From Sellimonas sp963559135 (GTDB lineage: Bacteria > Bacillota > Clostridia > Lachnospirales > Lachnospiraceae): DNA of 64,000 nucleotides. The notes beneath the pieces are model-generated. The model was not told the DNA's origin and did not search any database. It saw nothing but the letters and a program-made list of their open reading frames with translations. The position numbers were made by a program, and so were the translations under genes. The number at the start of each line of letters is the position of its first letter. Within the stretch, counting starts at the first letter, position 1. The stretch is from assembly GCA_963559135.1 (NCBI GenBank), contig CAUWJP010000001.1, positions 1 to 64,000 of the forward strand, written 5' to 3'. Below are positions 43,844-52,028 of the stretch, one piece after another.

Positions 43844-44656
43844 ATGAAACGAGTGTTATTGATCCACGATCTGTGCTCGGTCGGGAAAGCGGCCATGATG
43901 AATATGATTCCGGTTTTAAGCGTTATGGGAATTGAGGTATGCCCTCTTCCGACCATGCTGCTGTCGACTCATACTGGGGGATTCGGCAGACCGGAAATTC
44001 TTCCGGTTCCTGGTACATATCTGGAAGAAAGTCTTAGACATTTCCAAAGGGAACAGATCCGGTTTGACTGTATTTTTGTCGGCTATCTTGGAAATGCAGA
44101 AATGGCACAGACTGTTTCCGAACTTCTGGATATGGAGTCTGAACCATCGGTAATCCTTGACCCGATTATGGGAGATCATGGAAAGTATTATTCTAATTTT
44201 GACGAAACATATAAAGAAGCCCTGATTCCCCTTCTTGGGAAAGCGGATCTTCTGCTTCCGAATCTGACGGAGGCGGCATTTTTAAGCGGTCTTCCCTATT
44301 CCGAATGTCAGTCGGAAGAGGGACTTGAAAAGGTTGTGGAAAGGCTTCGGAAAATGGGAATGAAAGACGGCGTTATCACAGGAACGAAAGCAAAAGAAGA
44401 CGAAATCGGCATGGCGGTTCTGGAAGGAGATACCATGGAAATCTGTAAAGAACCAGAGATTCCGTACCGTTCTCATGGAACAGGGGATTTGTTTGACGCA
44501 GTGCTCTGTGGCGCCATTCTTAGCGGGGCTTCGCTTAAAGAGTCGGCGTTGAAAGCACATGCGTTTGTTGCAGACTGTTTAAGAGAGAAAGCCGGGGAAG
44601 CAGGTGAAGAGCGTGCCGGACTTCCGTTTGAACGTCTTTTGGGAAACCTTGTATAA
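43844..44656 (+). CDS. PdxY-like pyridoxal/pyridoxamine kinase
   Basis: 270 residues, ribokinase-like fold: H-D-L-C-S-V-G-K start, L-S-T-H-T-G-G-F, G-Y-L-G-N, D-P-I-M-G-D-H-G-K-Y-Y, N-L-T-E-A-A-F-L and the anion-hole motif S-H-G-T-G-D-L-F-D. The Asp in G-T-G-D is the catalytic base. It phosphorylates pyridoxal, pyridoxamine or pyridoxine at the 5' position; a thiamine-precursor kinase is a less likely reading. ATG 43844 is preferred over the longer frame that overlaps the flippase gene. Confidence 0.82.
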   Translation: MKRVLLIHDLCSVGKAAMMNMIPVLSVMGIEVCPLPTMLLSTHTGGFGRPEILPVPGTYLEESLRHFQREQIRFDCIFVGYLGNAEMAQTVSELLDMESEPSVILDPIMGDHGKYYSNFDETYKEALIPLLGKADLLLPNLTEAAFLSGLPYSECQSEEGLEKVVERLRKMGMKDGVITGTKAKEDEIGMAVLEGDTMEICKEPEIPYRSHGTGDLFDAVLCGAILSGASLKESALKAHAFVADCLREKAGEAGEERAGLPFERLLGNLV

Positions 44657-44702
44657 ATTTGAATAAGAAGGCAGATACTGTATAAAAAAGGAGTGTGCTT
44701 CT

Positions 44703-45083
44703 ATGAAAAAATACAGTATCGGACTTTTTGTTCTCTTTATTGGTTGTGTTGCATTGATCGGAGCAGCATATCAGTTCAGTTTTCAGTATTCCAAAAAGCA
44801 GGCAGAAGAGCAAGCAAGGATGAAGCAGGAAATCATGGAGTCTGTAAAGGAAGAGGAGGACGCTGTAGCAGCGGAAGGGAGTGTCAGCAAGGAAGAAGTG
44901 TTTTACCTCAAGGATCTAAATGGTTTCGTCGCCGTATATAAAGCAGACAAAGAAACAATTTATGAATATACAAACATTGTCGTAGAAGATCTGCCTGAGG
45001 ATGTCAGGCAGGAAATTCAGGAGGGAAAGGAAATCCGGACGGTGGAAAAGCTTTACGGATTTCTGGAGAATTACTCCAGTTGA
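44703..45083 (+). CDS. Membrane-anchored protein with BofC-like C-terminal domain
   Basis: 126 residues: signal anchor (6-25), a charged linker, then a small domain with V-F-Y-L-K-D-L-N-G-F-V-A-V-Y, Y-E-Y-T-N-I and L-Y-G-F-L-E-N-Y, which resembles the C-terminal domain of BofC, a checkpoint protein in SigK processing. The match is short, so the function is inferred; many Lachnospiraceae have a similar gene here. Ribosome binding site aaggag at 44689-44694. Confidence 0.65.
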   Translation: MKKYSIGLFVLFIGCVALIGAAYQFSFQYSKKQAEEQARMKQEIMESVKEEEDAVAAEGSVSKEEVFYLKDLNGFVAVYKADKETIYEYTNIVVEDLPEDVRQEIQEGKEIRTVEKLYGFLENYSS

Positions 45084-45101
45084 CAGGAAAGGTACAAAAA
45101 G

Positions 45102-45335
45102 ATGAAAGAAGAAAAAATCAGAAGAATCAATGAGCTCTATCATAAGTCGAAGTCAGAGGGGCTGACAGAAGAAGAGAAAAAAGAGCAGAAAATTTTGCGC
45201 CAGGAATACATCGAGTCATTCCGTGAGAATCTCAGGGGACAGCTCAATAACATTTCAATCAAAGAAAAAGACGGGACAATCGTCAATCTTGGTGAAAAAT
45301 ATGGAAAAAAACGAAATCAGAAAAAAGGTTCTTGA
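45102..45335 (+). CDS. DUF896 family protein (YnzC-like)
   Basis: 77 residues, helical. I-N-E-L-Y-H-K-S-K-S-E-G-L-T, E-E-K-K-E-Q and R-Q-E-Y-I-E-S-F-R are the family hallmarks; in B. subtilis YnzC is a small SOS-linked helical protein of unclear role. The ribosome binding site aaaggt is weak. It overlaps the next gene by 35 bases. Confidence 0.85.
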   Translation: MKEEKIRRINELYHKSKSEGLTEEEKKEQKILRQEYIESFRENLRGQLNNISIKEKDGTIVNLGEKYGKKRNQKKGS

Positions 45336-45858
45336 TATCAGAAACAGCATACCGGACGAACTGCGAAGGGAAAAAAGTGTCCGGATTGCGGAAATGCTTT
45401 GCGGGATGCCTTGTTTTGCAGGGGCGTCCTCCATTTTAATTTATCGCCATTTCCGGTCTGAGGCCGAGACTACGCTTTTGATGGAATGGTCATGGAAGGC
45501 AGGAAAAAGAGTCTTTTGTCCCAGGGTGAATGGAAAGACAATGGAATTCTTTCTGGTTCGGACGTGGGAGGATTTTGAACAAGGATGTTACGGGATTCAG
45601 GAGCCGAAATCAGAGTGTGCTGCATTTGAAGAACACCCACAGAAGCAGGCGCTTGTAATTATTCCGGGAGCAGCATTTGATCGAAATCGGAACCGGATCG
45701 GTTACGGAGGCGGATTTTATGATCGGTATCTGGCAAAACATCCGGGTCTTGACACGGCGGCAGTCTGCTTTGAAGAGCAGATTGTGGAACAGATACCTGC
45801 CGGATTATATGATATCCGGCCGCAGAGAATAATTACCGACCAGCATTGTTATGAATAA
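45301..45858 (+). CDS. 5-formyltetrahydrofolate cyclo-ligase
   Basis: 185 residues. N-terminal R-K-K-V-L-D-I-R-N-S-I and the C-terminal P-G-A-A-F-D with G-Y-G-G-G-F-Y-D-R-Y, the phosphate/folate loop, mark this enzyme, which turns 5-formyl-THF into 5,10-methenyl-THF using ATP. ATG 45301 is used; it lies within the DUF896 gene in another frame, suggesting translational coupling. Confidence 0.9.
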   Translation: MEKNEIRKKVLDIRNSIPDELRREKSVRIAEMLCGMPCFAGASSILIYRHFRSEAETTLLMEWSWKAGKRVFCPRVNGKTMEFFLVRTWEDFEQGCYGIQEPKSECAAFEEHPQKQALVIIPGAAFDRNRNRIGYGGGFYDRYLAKHPGLDTAAVCFEEQIVEQIPAGLYDIRPQRIITDQHCYE

Positions 45859-45877
45859 GAAAAGGATGTGAGAAACG

Positions 45878-46057
45878 ATGGCAGACCTGCCCAAAGATCC
45901 AGTGATGCTTCTTAGCACTATAAATATGAAATTGCGGGATTATTATCCGACTCTGGATGCACTGTGCGAAGATCTTGAAATTGGAAAAGAGACGATCTGC
46001 GGCACACTTTCCGGAATTGACTATAAGTACGATCCTAAACGGAATCAATTTGTATAG
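45878..46057 (+). CDS. DUF4250 family small protein
   Basis: 59 residues. P-K-D-P-V-M-L-L-S-T-I-N-M-K-L-R-D, L-C-E-D-L and Y-K-Y-D-P-K-R-N-Q-F-V at the end are the DUF4250 pattern, a small soluble protein of Clostridia with unknown role. aaggatg is the ribosome binding site. A terminator follows at 46070. Confidence 0.85.
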   Translation: MADLPKDPVMLLSTINMKLRDYYPTLDALCEDLEIGKETICGTLSGIDYKYDPKRNQFV

Positions 46058-46069
46058 TAAGGCAAAAGG

Positions 46070-46096
46070 AAGACTGCAAAATACGCAGTCTTTTTC
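46070..46096 (+). terminator. Terminator after the DUF4250 gene
   Basis: The perfect arms aagactgc and gcagtctt are followed by tttcc. It separates the housekeeping block from the fibre operon. Confidence 0.85.
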
Positions 46097-46097
46097 C

Positions 46098-46126
46098 TTG
46101 CTTTTTTACAAACGGCATGCTATACT
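46098..46126 (+). promoter_or_regulatory. Promoter of the SipW/TasA-like operon
   Basis: TTGCTT (46098-46103), 17 bases, TATACT (46121-46126). It lies just after the terminator, so the operon starts here with a leader of about 180 bases. Confidence 0.65.
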
Positions 46127-46132
46127 TTAGAC

Positions 46133-46312
46133 ATTTCTAACAGGGGCAGATCTTTGCCCTGATCTAATTTTCTATATTTATCTATTTGAGACCGAAACGA
46201 ATTCTGTTTCGGAATCCCGAATGAAAGAAAACTTCATGTTCAGAGGGGGTGAGGCCATTGAGAGTCTGATCATATTTTGTGCAGCCAGTAGATATGACAT
46301 GGAGGAAATGAT
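46133..46312 (+). promoter_or_regulatory. Long structured leader of the fibre operon
   Basis: About 180 bases without a gene. Hairpins can be drawn at about 46141-46161 (caggg-gca/tgccctg with a bulge), 46192-46212 (perfect ccgaaac/gtttcgg) and about 46220-46236 (atgaag/cttcat). The T runs expected of an attenuator are missing. I did not recognise a known riboswitch (c-di-GMP classes were considered). Confidence 0.45.
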
Positions 46313-46966
46313 ATGAGGAAAAAAAGAATATGGAAACACATCACGGTCATTGCATTGGCAATGGCAGCCGCGACTGCAGCGATTGGCGGGATTTCCGCGT
46401 ATTTTACAGATACCCAGGAAAAGACAAATACATTGACGGTGGGAAGTGTAAAAACAGATCTGGAGGAACCGGAATGGGAAGATGTTCCAACGGATGAGAA
46501 AACTGATATTACGCCGAATCAGACGATAAAAAAAGACCCGAGAATTACCAATACCGGATCCAACGATGCCTATGCGTTTATGGAAATTCAGGTTCCGGTG
46601 AAAAAGATTATTACGGTTGGTACAGATGGGAAAAAGCTGCCGGCAGCAGATACAGAGCTTTTCACCTATCAGATAAATGACGGCTGGGTCAAAGTCCAGA
46701 GTTCTGATATTACCACATCGGGAAACGTGACGGCCAGAAGCTATATTTATGCCTATGGAACCGAGACTGAGTGTACGGTGCTGAAGAAAGGAGAGACGAC
46801 GCCTCCTCTTTTTGACAGTGTTACTCTGGTCAATGCCATTGAGGGACAGATTGACGAAGAAACATTGAATATTCCAGTGAAAAGCTATGCGATTCAGGCG
46901 GAACACATCGGAGAATCCAAAGTACCTTCAGATGTATTCCAGATCTACATGAAGCAGAACCAATAA
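46313..46966 (+). CDS. TasA/camelysin-like exported protein 1 (SipW substrate)
   Basis: 217 residues. The N-terminus has the SipW-type signal: basic R-K-K-R, a hydrophobic core, then G-G-I-S-A-Y-F-T-D-T with N-T-L-T-V-G after it, the cleavage region of TasA and camelysin. The mature part has I-T-N-T-G-S-N-D-A-Y-A-F-M-E-I-Q-V and other TasA-like beta strands. It is first in an operon that ends in its own SipW-type peptidase, so it is likely the main fibre subunit. The ribosome binding site is ggaggaa. Confidence 0.8.
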   Translation: MRKKRIWKHITVIALAMAAATAAIGGISAYFTDTQEKTNTLTVGSVKTDLEEPEWEDVPTDEKTDITPNQTIKKDPRITNTGSNDAYAFMEIQVPVKKIITVGTDGKKLPAADTELFTYQINDGWVKVQSSDITTSGNVTARSYIYAYGTETECTVLKKGETTPPLFDSVTLVNAIEGQIDEETLNIPVKSYAIQAEHIGESKVPSDVFQIYMKQNQ

Positions 46967-46984
46967 ATAGAAAGGGAGATTACA

Positions 46985-47518
46985 ATGAGAAAAAGCAAAC
47001 AAACTCCCTGTGTTTTGGTTTTATCGGCTCTCGTTTTGACCGGAATATCGGTACAATTCATTCAAATGCCGGAAGTGTCAGCCTATTTTTCGCACCGCAA
47101 TGAGAAGAATAATGTACTTCAGGTTGGTGATAATACCTCTACGATCGAAGAGAATTTTGATCCGCCGGATACAGTCAGTCCAGATATGACTTACGACAAA
47201 ACCGTTTCTGTCAGAAATCAAACAGACACACCATGTTATGTTCGGGTTTTTGTTGAGAAAGATCAGTCGGAGATCCCGTTGTCCATTGCGTTTGATACGA
47301 AACACTGGACAGAAAAACAGGCGGATGGCTATTATTACTATCGGTCAGTGTTGAATGGAAACGAAAAGACAGAACCGCTCTTTACCAGTGTGACAACCGG
47401 AAAGACAGAAGAGGCATTTAGGATTCTGATCTATGAAGAGACCGTGCAGACGCAGGGATTTCAGACACCTCAGGAAGCATTTGCTTCCATCCGGGGAGAA
47501 CAGGAGAGTGGAAGATGA
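46985..47518 (+). CDS. TasA-like exported protein 2 (SipW substrate)
   Basis: 177 residues. The signal peptide is followed by V-S-A-Y-F-S-H-R and N-V-L-Q-V-G, again the SipW type, and a TasA-like domain with V-S-V-R-N-Q-T-D-T-P-C-Y-V-R-V-F. It is smaller than protein 1 and may be a minor subunit or adaptor. It overlaps the next gene by 4 bases (ATGA). Confidence 0.75.
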   Translation: MRKSKQTPCVLVLSALVLTGISVQFIQMPEVSAYFSHRNEKNNVLQVGDNTSTIEENFDPPDTVSPDMTYDKTVSVRNQTDTPCYVRVFVEKDQSEIPLSIAFDTKHWTEKQADGYYYYRSVLNGNEKTEPLFTSVTTGKTEEAFRILIYEETVQTQGFQTPQEAFASIRGEQESGR

Positions 47519-49512
47519 AAAAGAGCATATGGAAAAAGGGAATGGCTTTGGCGTTGCTTCTAGCTTGTACAGGGACATTCACGGTAAAGAGTGCAGGACA
47601 TGTCAGCGCGCTGGAGGCAGCAGGGAAGGCCGGTTCGCCAATTACAGTGAAACAATACGGGGAGGAGGAAGATTCCAATTATTCGTTCCGCCTGAAAAGG
47701 ACAGAACATACAACCTGTATCTGGAAAGATACAAGCGGAATTGCCAACCCTCAACTGTTTCATCAGACAGGAAGTGGAATTGAACGGTGGGGACAGATCG
47801 TAACCAGCGACGCCCAAAAAGGAAAGATCTCCTGTTATATGACCAATATGGGGAGTTATAAAGGGAAAAATACGAATCTCAGGATCACGTTTACAGACTG
47901 GCCCTCTTACCGAACGGAAGCAGGTGAACGGTATTATCCGGTTCTAGGGGTCGCGCTTTCCCTTACGACAGATTTTTATGGATTGACATTCAGTGATATC
48001 TGGTATGAGGCAAAGATGGAGATCCTGGATGATCAGGGACGTCCCCTTGCTGTCAATATGACCTACCGGGCGGATGATCTGGATTACGGACAGATTTTCG
48101 GTGTGAAAAAAATCGATGCGACATCAGGGATTGCAGTTCCGGAAGACAGCCGGATATACTATATCGATCGGGATGGATTTTATTATTTTTACGCAGAAAA
48201 TATTACTTCCAATGAATATGAAAAAGACAGTGTTCAGGTACAGTATGAAAATGCATCCTCGTTTACTCTCCGTGTGGGAGGAGGAGTAGCATTTCCTAGT
48301 AGTTTTACATACACCAAATATGTCTCCGAAAAAGTAAAAAAAGATTACGAACGCTTTCAGGAACATCTGGTCGGCGAATCAAGTGTAGAAGAATCTACGA
48401 TTGCAGGAGCAATTCTCGGATGGATTGCAGGCTCAGCAAGGGGATATGGACCATTTACTCCGCCGGTTCCGGTGAAAAGTGTAGACCGGACGGAAGTTCA
48501 TGGAGAGGATGCGTTTACATATCGGATCAACTTTAAAATACCGGAATGTCAGCCAGCTGATTACTACCGGAGTCTGGTTATGACAGATCCTATGCCGGAA
48601 GCTCTGACGGTGGACAAAGTTGTCGTGTATGATGCGGACAATCAGCAGGATGTCAGCACAAAATTTTATATCCAGATAACAAAAGGGACTTCTGATCAGG
48701 TGAAAGTATCCGCAAGAGATACGTCTTCCGCATGGATTTATGGCAGAAGCTTTGAAGTGCGTATCCAGGTACATAAGCGTCCGGAGTATGTTTTTGGTAC
48801 ATCTAATGTGGTATCTAACAGGGCAGAACTGAGCGTAGATCAGAAAACACCAAAAGAAACAGAGAAGGTCAAGACATCCTTCTATTATCAAATCACAACG
48901 GAAGCGAAAAATGGTTCGATTACTGCTTCCAATCTGAAAGTTCCCGCGGGAGGGACGATGCAGGTCACCTATTCTCCTATGCTGGGATACTATCTGAAGT
49001 CGGTTAACGTCGATCAAAAAGAAACCGATAAAAATCAGCACATATCCAGTTATTCATTCACTAAAGTTAATTCAGATCATCATATCCGTGTAGTATATGA
49101 AAAAAATCCTGTTCTTACAATTACAAAAGAAGTAAAAGGGAAGTGGGATGAATTTGGAACACCTGTCTTTTTGTTCCAGATCACTGGGACAGACTATAAC
49201 GGAATCAAACGGACGTATTATGAGGCCATGAAAATTCCGGAACAGTTTAAAGAAGATGGTGTATACAGGAAATCCTTTACCATGCAGATCCCTGCCGGTA
49301 TCTGGACAGTCCGGGAAATCCTGGTTTCCAGATACCGGATGACAGGAATCAAAGAGGTGGAGAACGGAAGCATCGAGGGCAGCATGGTCAGACTGGACAT
49401 AAAAGACCACGATATGGCAAAGGCAACATTCTGCAATGAACTGGTGAATTATGGAGACTTCAGCCACAATGATCTTGAGATCAATGTATTTGGAAAGCAG
49501 GTGGAAAGGTGA
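47515..49512 (+). CDS. Large exported adhesin-like protein with pilin/isopeptide-type domains
   Basis: 665 residues: signal peptide (to about 30), an N-terminal beta-rich region (40-310) with no recognised family, then a D2-like isopeptide-type region (E-D-A-F-T-Y-R-I-N-F-K at about 340, V-V-S-N-R-A-E-L at about 440), an Ig-like stretch with M-L-G-Y-Y-L-K-S-V-N-V, and a C-terminal prealbumin-like or SpaA-like domain (L-T-I-T-K-E-V-K-G-K-W, F-L-F-Q-I-T-G). There is no LPXTG-type anchor or C-terminal helix, so it is either released or assembled into the fibre. ATG 47515 is coupled to the previous gene and overlaps the next one by 4 bases (GTGA). Confidence 0.7.
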   Translation: MKKSIWKKGMALALLLACTGTFTVKSAGHVSALEAAGKAGSPITVKQYGEEEDSNYSFRLKRTEHTTCIWKDTSGIANPQLFHQTGSGIERWGQIVTSDAQKGKISCYMTNMGSYKGKNTNLRITFTDWPSYRTEAGERYYPVLGVALSLTTDFYGLTFSDIWYEAKMEILDDQGRPLAVNMTYRADDLDYGQIFGVKKIDATSGIAVPEDSRIYYIDRDGFYYFYAENITSNEYEKDSVQVQYENASSFTLRVGGGVAFPSSFTYTKYVSEKVKKDYERFQEHLVGESSVEESTIAGAILGWIAGSARGYGPFTPPVPVKSVDRTEVHGEDAFTYRINFKIPECQPADYYRSLVMTDPMPEALTVDKVVVYDADNQQDVSTKFYIQITKGTSDQVKVSARDTSSAWIYGRSFEVRIQVHKRPEYVFGTSNVVSNRAELSVDQKTPKETEKVKTSFYYQITTEAKNGSITASNLKVPAGGTMQVTYSPMLGYYLKSVNVDQKETDKNQHISSYSFTKVNSDHHIRVVYEKNPVLTITKEVKGKWDEFGTPVFLFQITGTDYNGIKRTYYEAMKIPEQFKEDGVYRKSFTMQIPAGIWTVREILVSRYRMTGIKEVENGSIEGSMVRLDIKDHDMAKATFCNELVNYGDFSHNDLEINVFGKQVER

Positions 49513-50633
49513 AAAAAGGAAGACAACTTGCAGTGATAGTGGCTCTCTGGATACTTGGTGGTATTCATGTGGCGGCAGCGGAAAAAGAAGCTTTTGTAAC
49601 AACGGATATCCAGTCCGGCGGGGTCAGTATCCGGATGAACCGGTATGGGGATACTGAAAAAAAGCAGGAATGGGAAGATGTCAAAGACATCTTGCCGGGG
49701 CAGGAGATTCCCATGATTATGGAGATTGAAAATCTGGGAGAAGACTGTTTTATCCGCTACCGGGTTCGAACCGAATCAAAAAGCAATCAGGAAATATCTT
49801 CTGCTTCATTCCTGGGACTGCCCGATGACTGTGTGCAAAAGGGAGAGTATTTCTATGATATGGAAATTTTAAAACATGGAGAAAAGGAAGAGTTGTTTAC
49901 CTCGTTTCTATTACCGGAAAACTGGGAGCAGGAAGAAGAGGACGAAATCCACATTTATGTGACAGCTGATGCCGTGCAAAGCAGAAATTTTACACCAGAT
50001 TTTGAATCGGAAAATCCCTGGGGAGATATTACAATCCAGAAAGTTTCAGAGGAAGATAAAGAAAATCAGCTTCGTGTGGCGGTACCTCAAAAAGGACTCT
50101 GTCGTGTCGTAGTTGAAGGAGACAAAATTATTACTGTGCCGGACGGTTTCTTTTCGGAGATGGGGACGGTTGTTCCTGGAGATACGATTCAGGGAGAAAT
50201 CCAGATTGAAAACGGATGTAAACAGTCAGAAGCAGTATATTGGAAACTGGAGTCGGAGGAACAGGAGCTGTTAAATCCAGTGGAACTCAAAATCGAAAGG
50301 AGCAACGGTGCTATATTATATCAGGGAACCGTTCAGGAGTACCAGACAGACCGGTTTGCTCTGCTGGAGCGTTACGCACAGGATGAGAAAGACAGTCTGC
50401 TGTTCACTCTTTATTTCCCAGAAGAAATGGATAATCTCTACCGTCTTCTGAATGCTCAGATGACGTGGACATTCCGGGCAATTTCCGAGACACAGGAAGC
50501 AGATTTTCTGCAAGAGGAACGACAGGAAACCGTGAAAACCGGAGAAGAAAGTCATTTGTTTCTGTTATTGCTGCTGATAGGATCTGCCAGTCTGGTTTTC
50601 GTCCTGATCAGAAAACGGAGGCCTGATGAGTAA
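49509..50633 (+). CDS. TasA-like protein with C-terminal membrane anchor and noncanonical sorting motif
   Basis: 374 residues. It has a signal peptide (to about 24), a TasA-like domain with the I-E-N-L-G-E-D-C-F-I-R-Y-R-V pattern, a second beta domain, then at the end V-K-T-G-E-E-S-H-L-F, a membrane helix and the basic tail R-K-R-R. The K-T-G before a helix and basic tail looks like a sortase signal of the unusual (V/P)-K-T-G type found in Clostridia. It may be the base that anchors the fibre. The GTG start is coupled to the previous gene, and the end overlaps sipW by 8 bases. No sortase gene is present in the window. Confidence 0.7.
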   Translation: MKKGRQLAVIVALWILGGIHVAAAEKEAFVTTDIQSGGVSIRMNRYGDTEKKQEWEDVKDILPGQEIPMIMEIENLGEDCFIRYRVRTESKSNQEISSASFLGLPDDCVQKGEYFYDMEILKHGEKEELFTSFLLPENWEQEEEDEIHIYVTADAVQSRNFTPDFESENPWGDITIQKVSEEDKENQLRVAVPQKGLCRVVVEGDKIITVPDGFFSEMGTVVPGDTIQGEIQIENGCKQSEAVYWKLESEEQELLNPVELKIERSNGAILYQGTVQEYQTDRFALLERYAQDEKDSLLFTLYFPEEMDNLYRLLNAQMTWTFRAISETQEADFLQEERQETVKTGEESHLFLLLLLIGSASLVFVLIRKRRPDE

Positions 50634-51084
50634 GTGGTTTCGAAGGATGGATACGATTTTGATTTTGTGTGCGGCATGCTACGTTGTGATGTTTGCCTGT
50701 CCAACCGCATTTGGAATTTTACCTGTCCGGGTATTATCAGGATCTATGGCACCTGATATACAGGAAGGGGATATGGCCTATATCTGGTACTGTAAGGAGA
50801 GCGATACTGTATCGGGTGATGTTATTGCTTTTTGGATGGAGAATGACCAACTGGTGCTACATCGACTGATAGAAAAGACACCCGAAGGGCTTGTTACAAA
50901 GGGAGATGCCAACAAACGCGAAGATTTCAGTACGGCAGATCCCGCAAGTGTGGTCGGAAAACTCTTATTCTGCCTCCCAAAAGGGGCGATCTGGTATGAA
51001 AAAATCACTTCGTGGCAAACATTTGGAATACTGCTTCTTTATGGTGTAATCCGCATGACGTCAGTGCTGTGGCATAAATTTTAA
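50626..51084 (+). CDS. sipW: SipW-type (ER-type) signal peptidase I
   Basis: 152 residues with membrane helices at both ends (9-29 and about 127-147). The catalytic residues are Ser40 in V-L-S-G-S-M, His79 in L-V-L-H-R and Asp94 in K-G-D-A-N, which is the Ser-His-Asp set of archaeal/eukaryotic-type peptidases rather than the usual Ser-Lys. That is the SipW subclass that processes TasA and TapA in Bacillus. Its place at the end of an operon of TasA-like proteins indicates that those are its substrates. ATG 50626 overlaps the previous gene. Confidence 0.9.
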   Translation: MSKWFRRMDTILILCAACYVVMFACPTAFGILPVRVLSGSMAPDIQEGDMAYIWYCKESDTVSGDVIAFWMENDQLVLHRLIEKTPEGLVTKGDANKREDFSTADPASVVGKLLFCLPKGAIWYEKITSWQTFGILLLYGVIRMTSVLWHKF

Positions 51085-51110
51085 CGGCAGATTTTCGGTT
51101 CCTGCTGTTG
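51083..51110 (+). terminator. Hairpin after sipW, probable terminator
   Basis: aacggcag pairs with ctgctgtt (one G-T pair) around attttcggttc, followed by a T/C-rich tail (gttcttcttc). Confidence 0.5.
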
Positions 51111-51134
51111 TTCTTCTTCAAACTGCGGTATAAT
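51108..51134 (+). promoter_or_regulatory. Promoter of cutC
   Basis: TTGTTC (51108-51113) and TATAAT (51129-51134) with a short spacer of 15 bases. The -10 lies inside the near-palindrome gcggtataatatccgc. Confidence 0.5.
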
Positions 51135-51205
51135 ATCCGCAAAGTGTAGAAATGAAATGGTTGAAAAAAATAGAATAATATCCCTGATGGTCAGGAGAAA
51201 GAGGA

Positions 51206-51958
51206 ATGAATATGCAGAAATACATATTGGAAATCTGTGTAGACTCGGTAGAGTCTGCAATAGCGGCCGAAAAAGGCGGGGCTACAAGGCTGGAACTTTG
51301 TCAGAATCTGATTATCGGAGGAACCACGCCGAGTCCCAAACTCTTTGAGGTGGTTCGACGTGCAGTGGAGATCCCGGTTCATGTACTGATCCGGCCAAGA
51401 TTTGGTGATTTTTGTTATTCAAACTATGAGATGGAGCAAATTAAAGAAGAGATCAAAATGTTCCGGGAACTTGGAGCAAATGGAATTGTCATCGGCATCC
51501 TGACCCCGGATGGAAGCATTGACCGGGACAGGATGGAAAGGCTTCTGGAGGAGCGGGGAGATATGTCGGTAACACTTCACCGGGCATTTGATGTCTGCCC
51601 TAACCCGTTGAAATCACTTCAGATAGCAAAAGATCTTGGAATTCAGACGATTCTGACATCCGGACAAAAGGACAGCTGCGTGGAAGGAGCAGATCTTTTG
51701 CGGGAACTTCAAAAAGAAAGTCAGGGTGAGATCCAGATTCAGGCAGGCGGAGGCGTGACACCAGAAAACCTGGAAACACTTTTCTATCAAACTGGAATTC
51801 GGGCATGGCATATGTCGGCAAAAGCCAGAATTGAAAGTCGGATGAAATACCGAAATCCGGATGTCCATATGGGAATTGCAGATATCAGTGAATATATACT
51901 GTTTCAGACATCCGAAGAAAAGGTGCGTCAGGCCGCAGAAATTCTAAAGAGGCTTTAA
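51206..51958 (+). CDS. cutC: CutC family protein
   Basis: 250 residues, a TIM barrel. L-E-I-C-V-D-S-V-E-S-A, G-A-T-R-L-E-L-C, L-I-R-P-R-F-G-D-F-C-Y and T-L-H-R-A-F-D are the CutC hallmarks. The name implies copper homeostasis, but that role is doubtful outside early E. coli work, so I infer only the family. The start is ATG 51206 (aggag at 51193-51197) or possibly ATG 51212. It has its own promoter. Confidence 0.85.
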   Translation: MNMQKYILEICVDSVESAIAAEKGGATRLELCQNLIIGGTTPSPKLFEVVRRAVEIPVHVLIRPRFGDFCYSNYEMEQIKEEIKMFRELGANGIVIGILTPDGSIDRDRMERLLEERGDMSVTLHRAFDVCPNPLKSLQIAKDLGIQTILTSGQKDSCVEGADLLRELQKESQGEIQIQAGGGVTPENLETLFYQTGIRAWHMSAKARIESRMKYRNPDVHMGIADISEYILFQTSEEKVRQAAEILKRL

Positions 51959-52028
51959 GCAAAAAACCGAAACAGGAGAAAGAGGAAAAGTAGAAAAAAT
52001 CGAACAGCAAACAAAGGAGAGAAAGCAG

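Noticed and set aside
46313..51084. Sortase-assembled pilus locus
   Set aside because: No sortase gene and no classical LPXTG; the dedicated peptidase is SipW-like, so a TasA-type fibre is the better reading.
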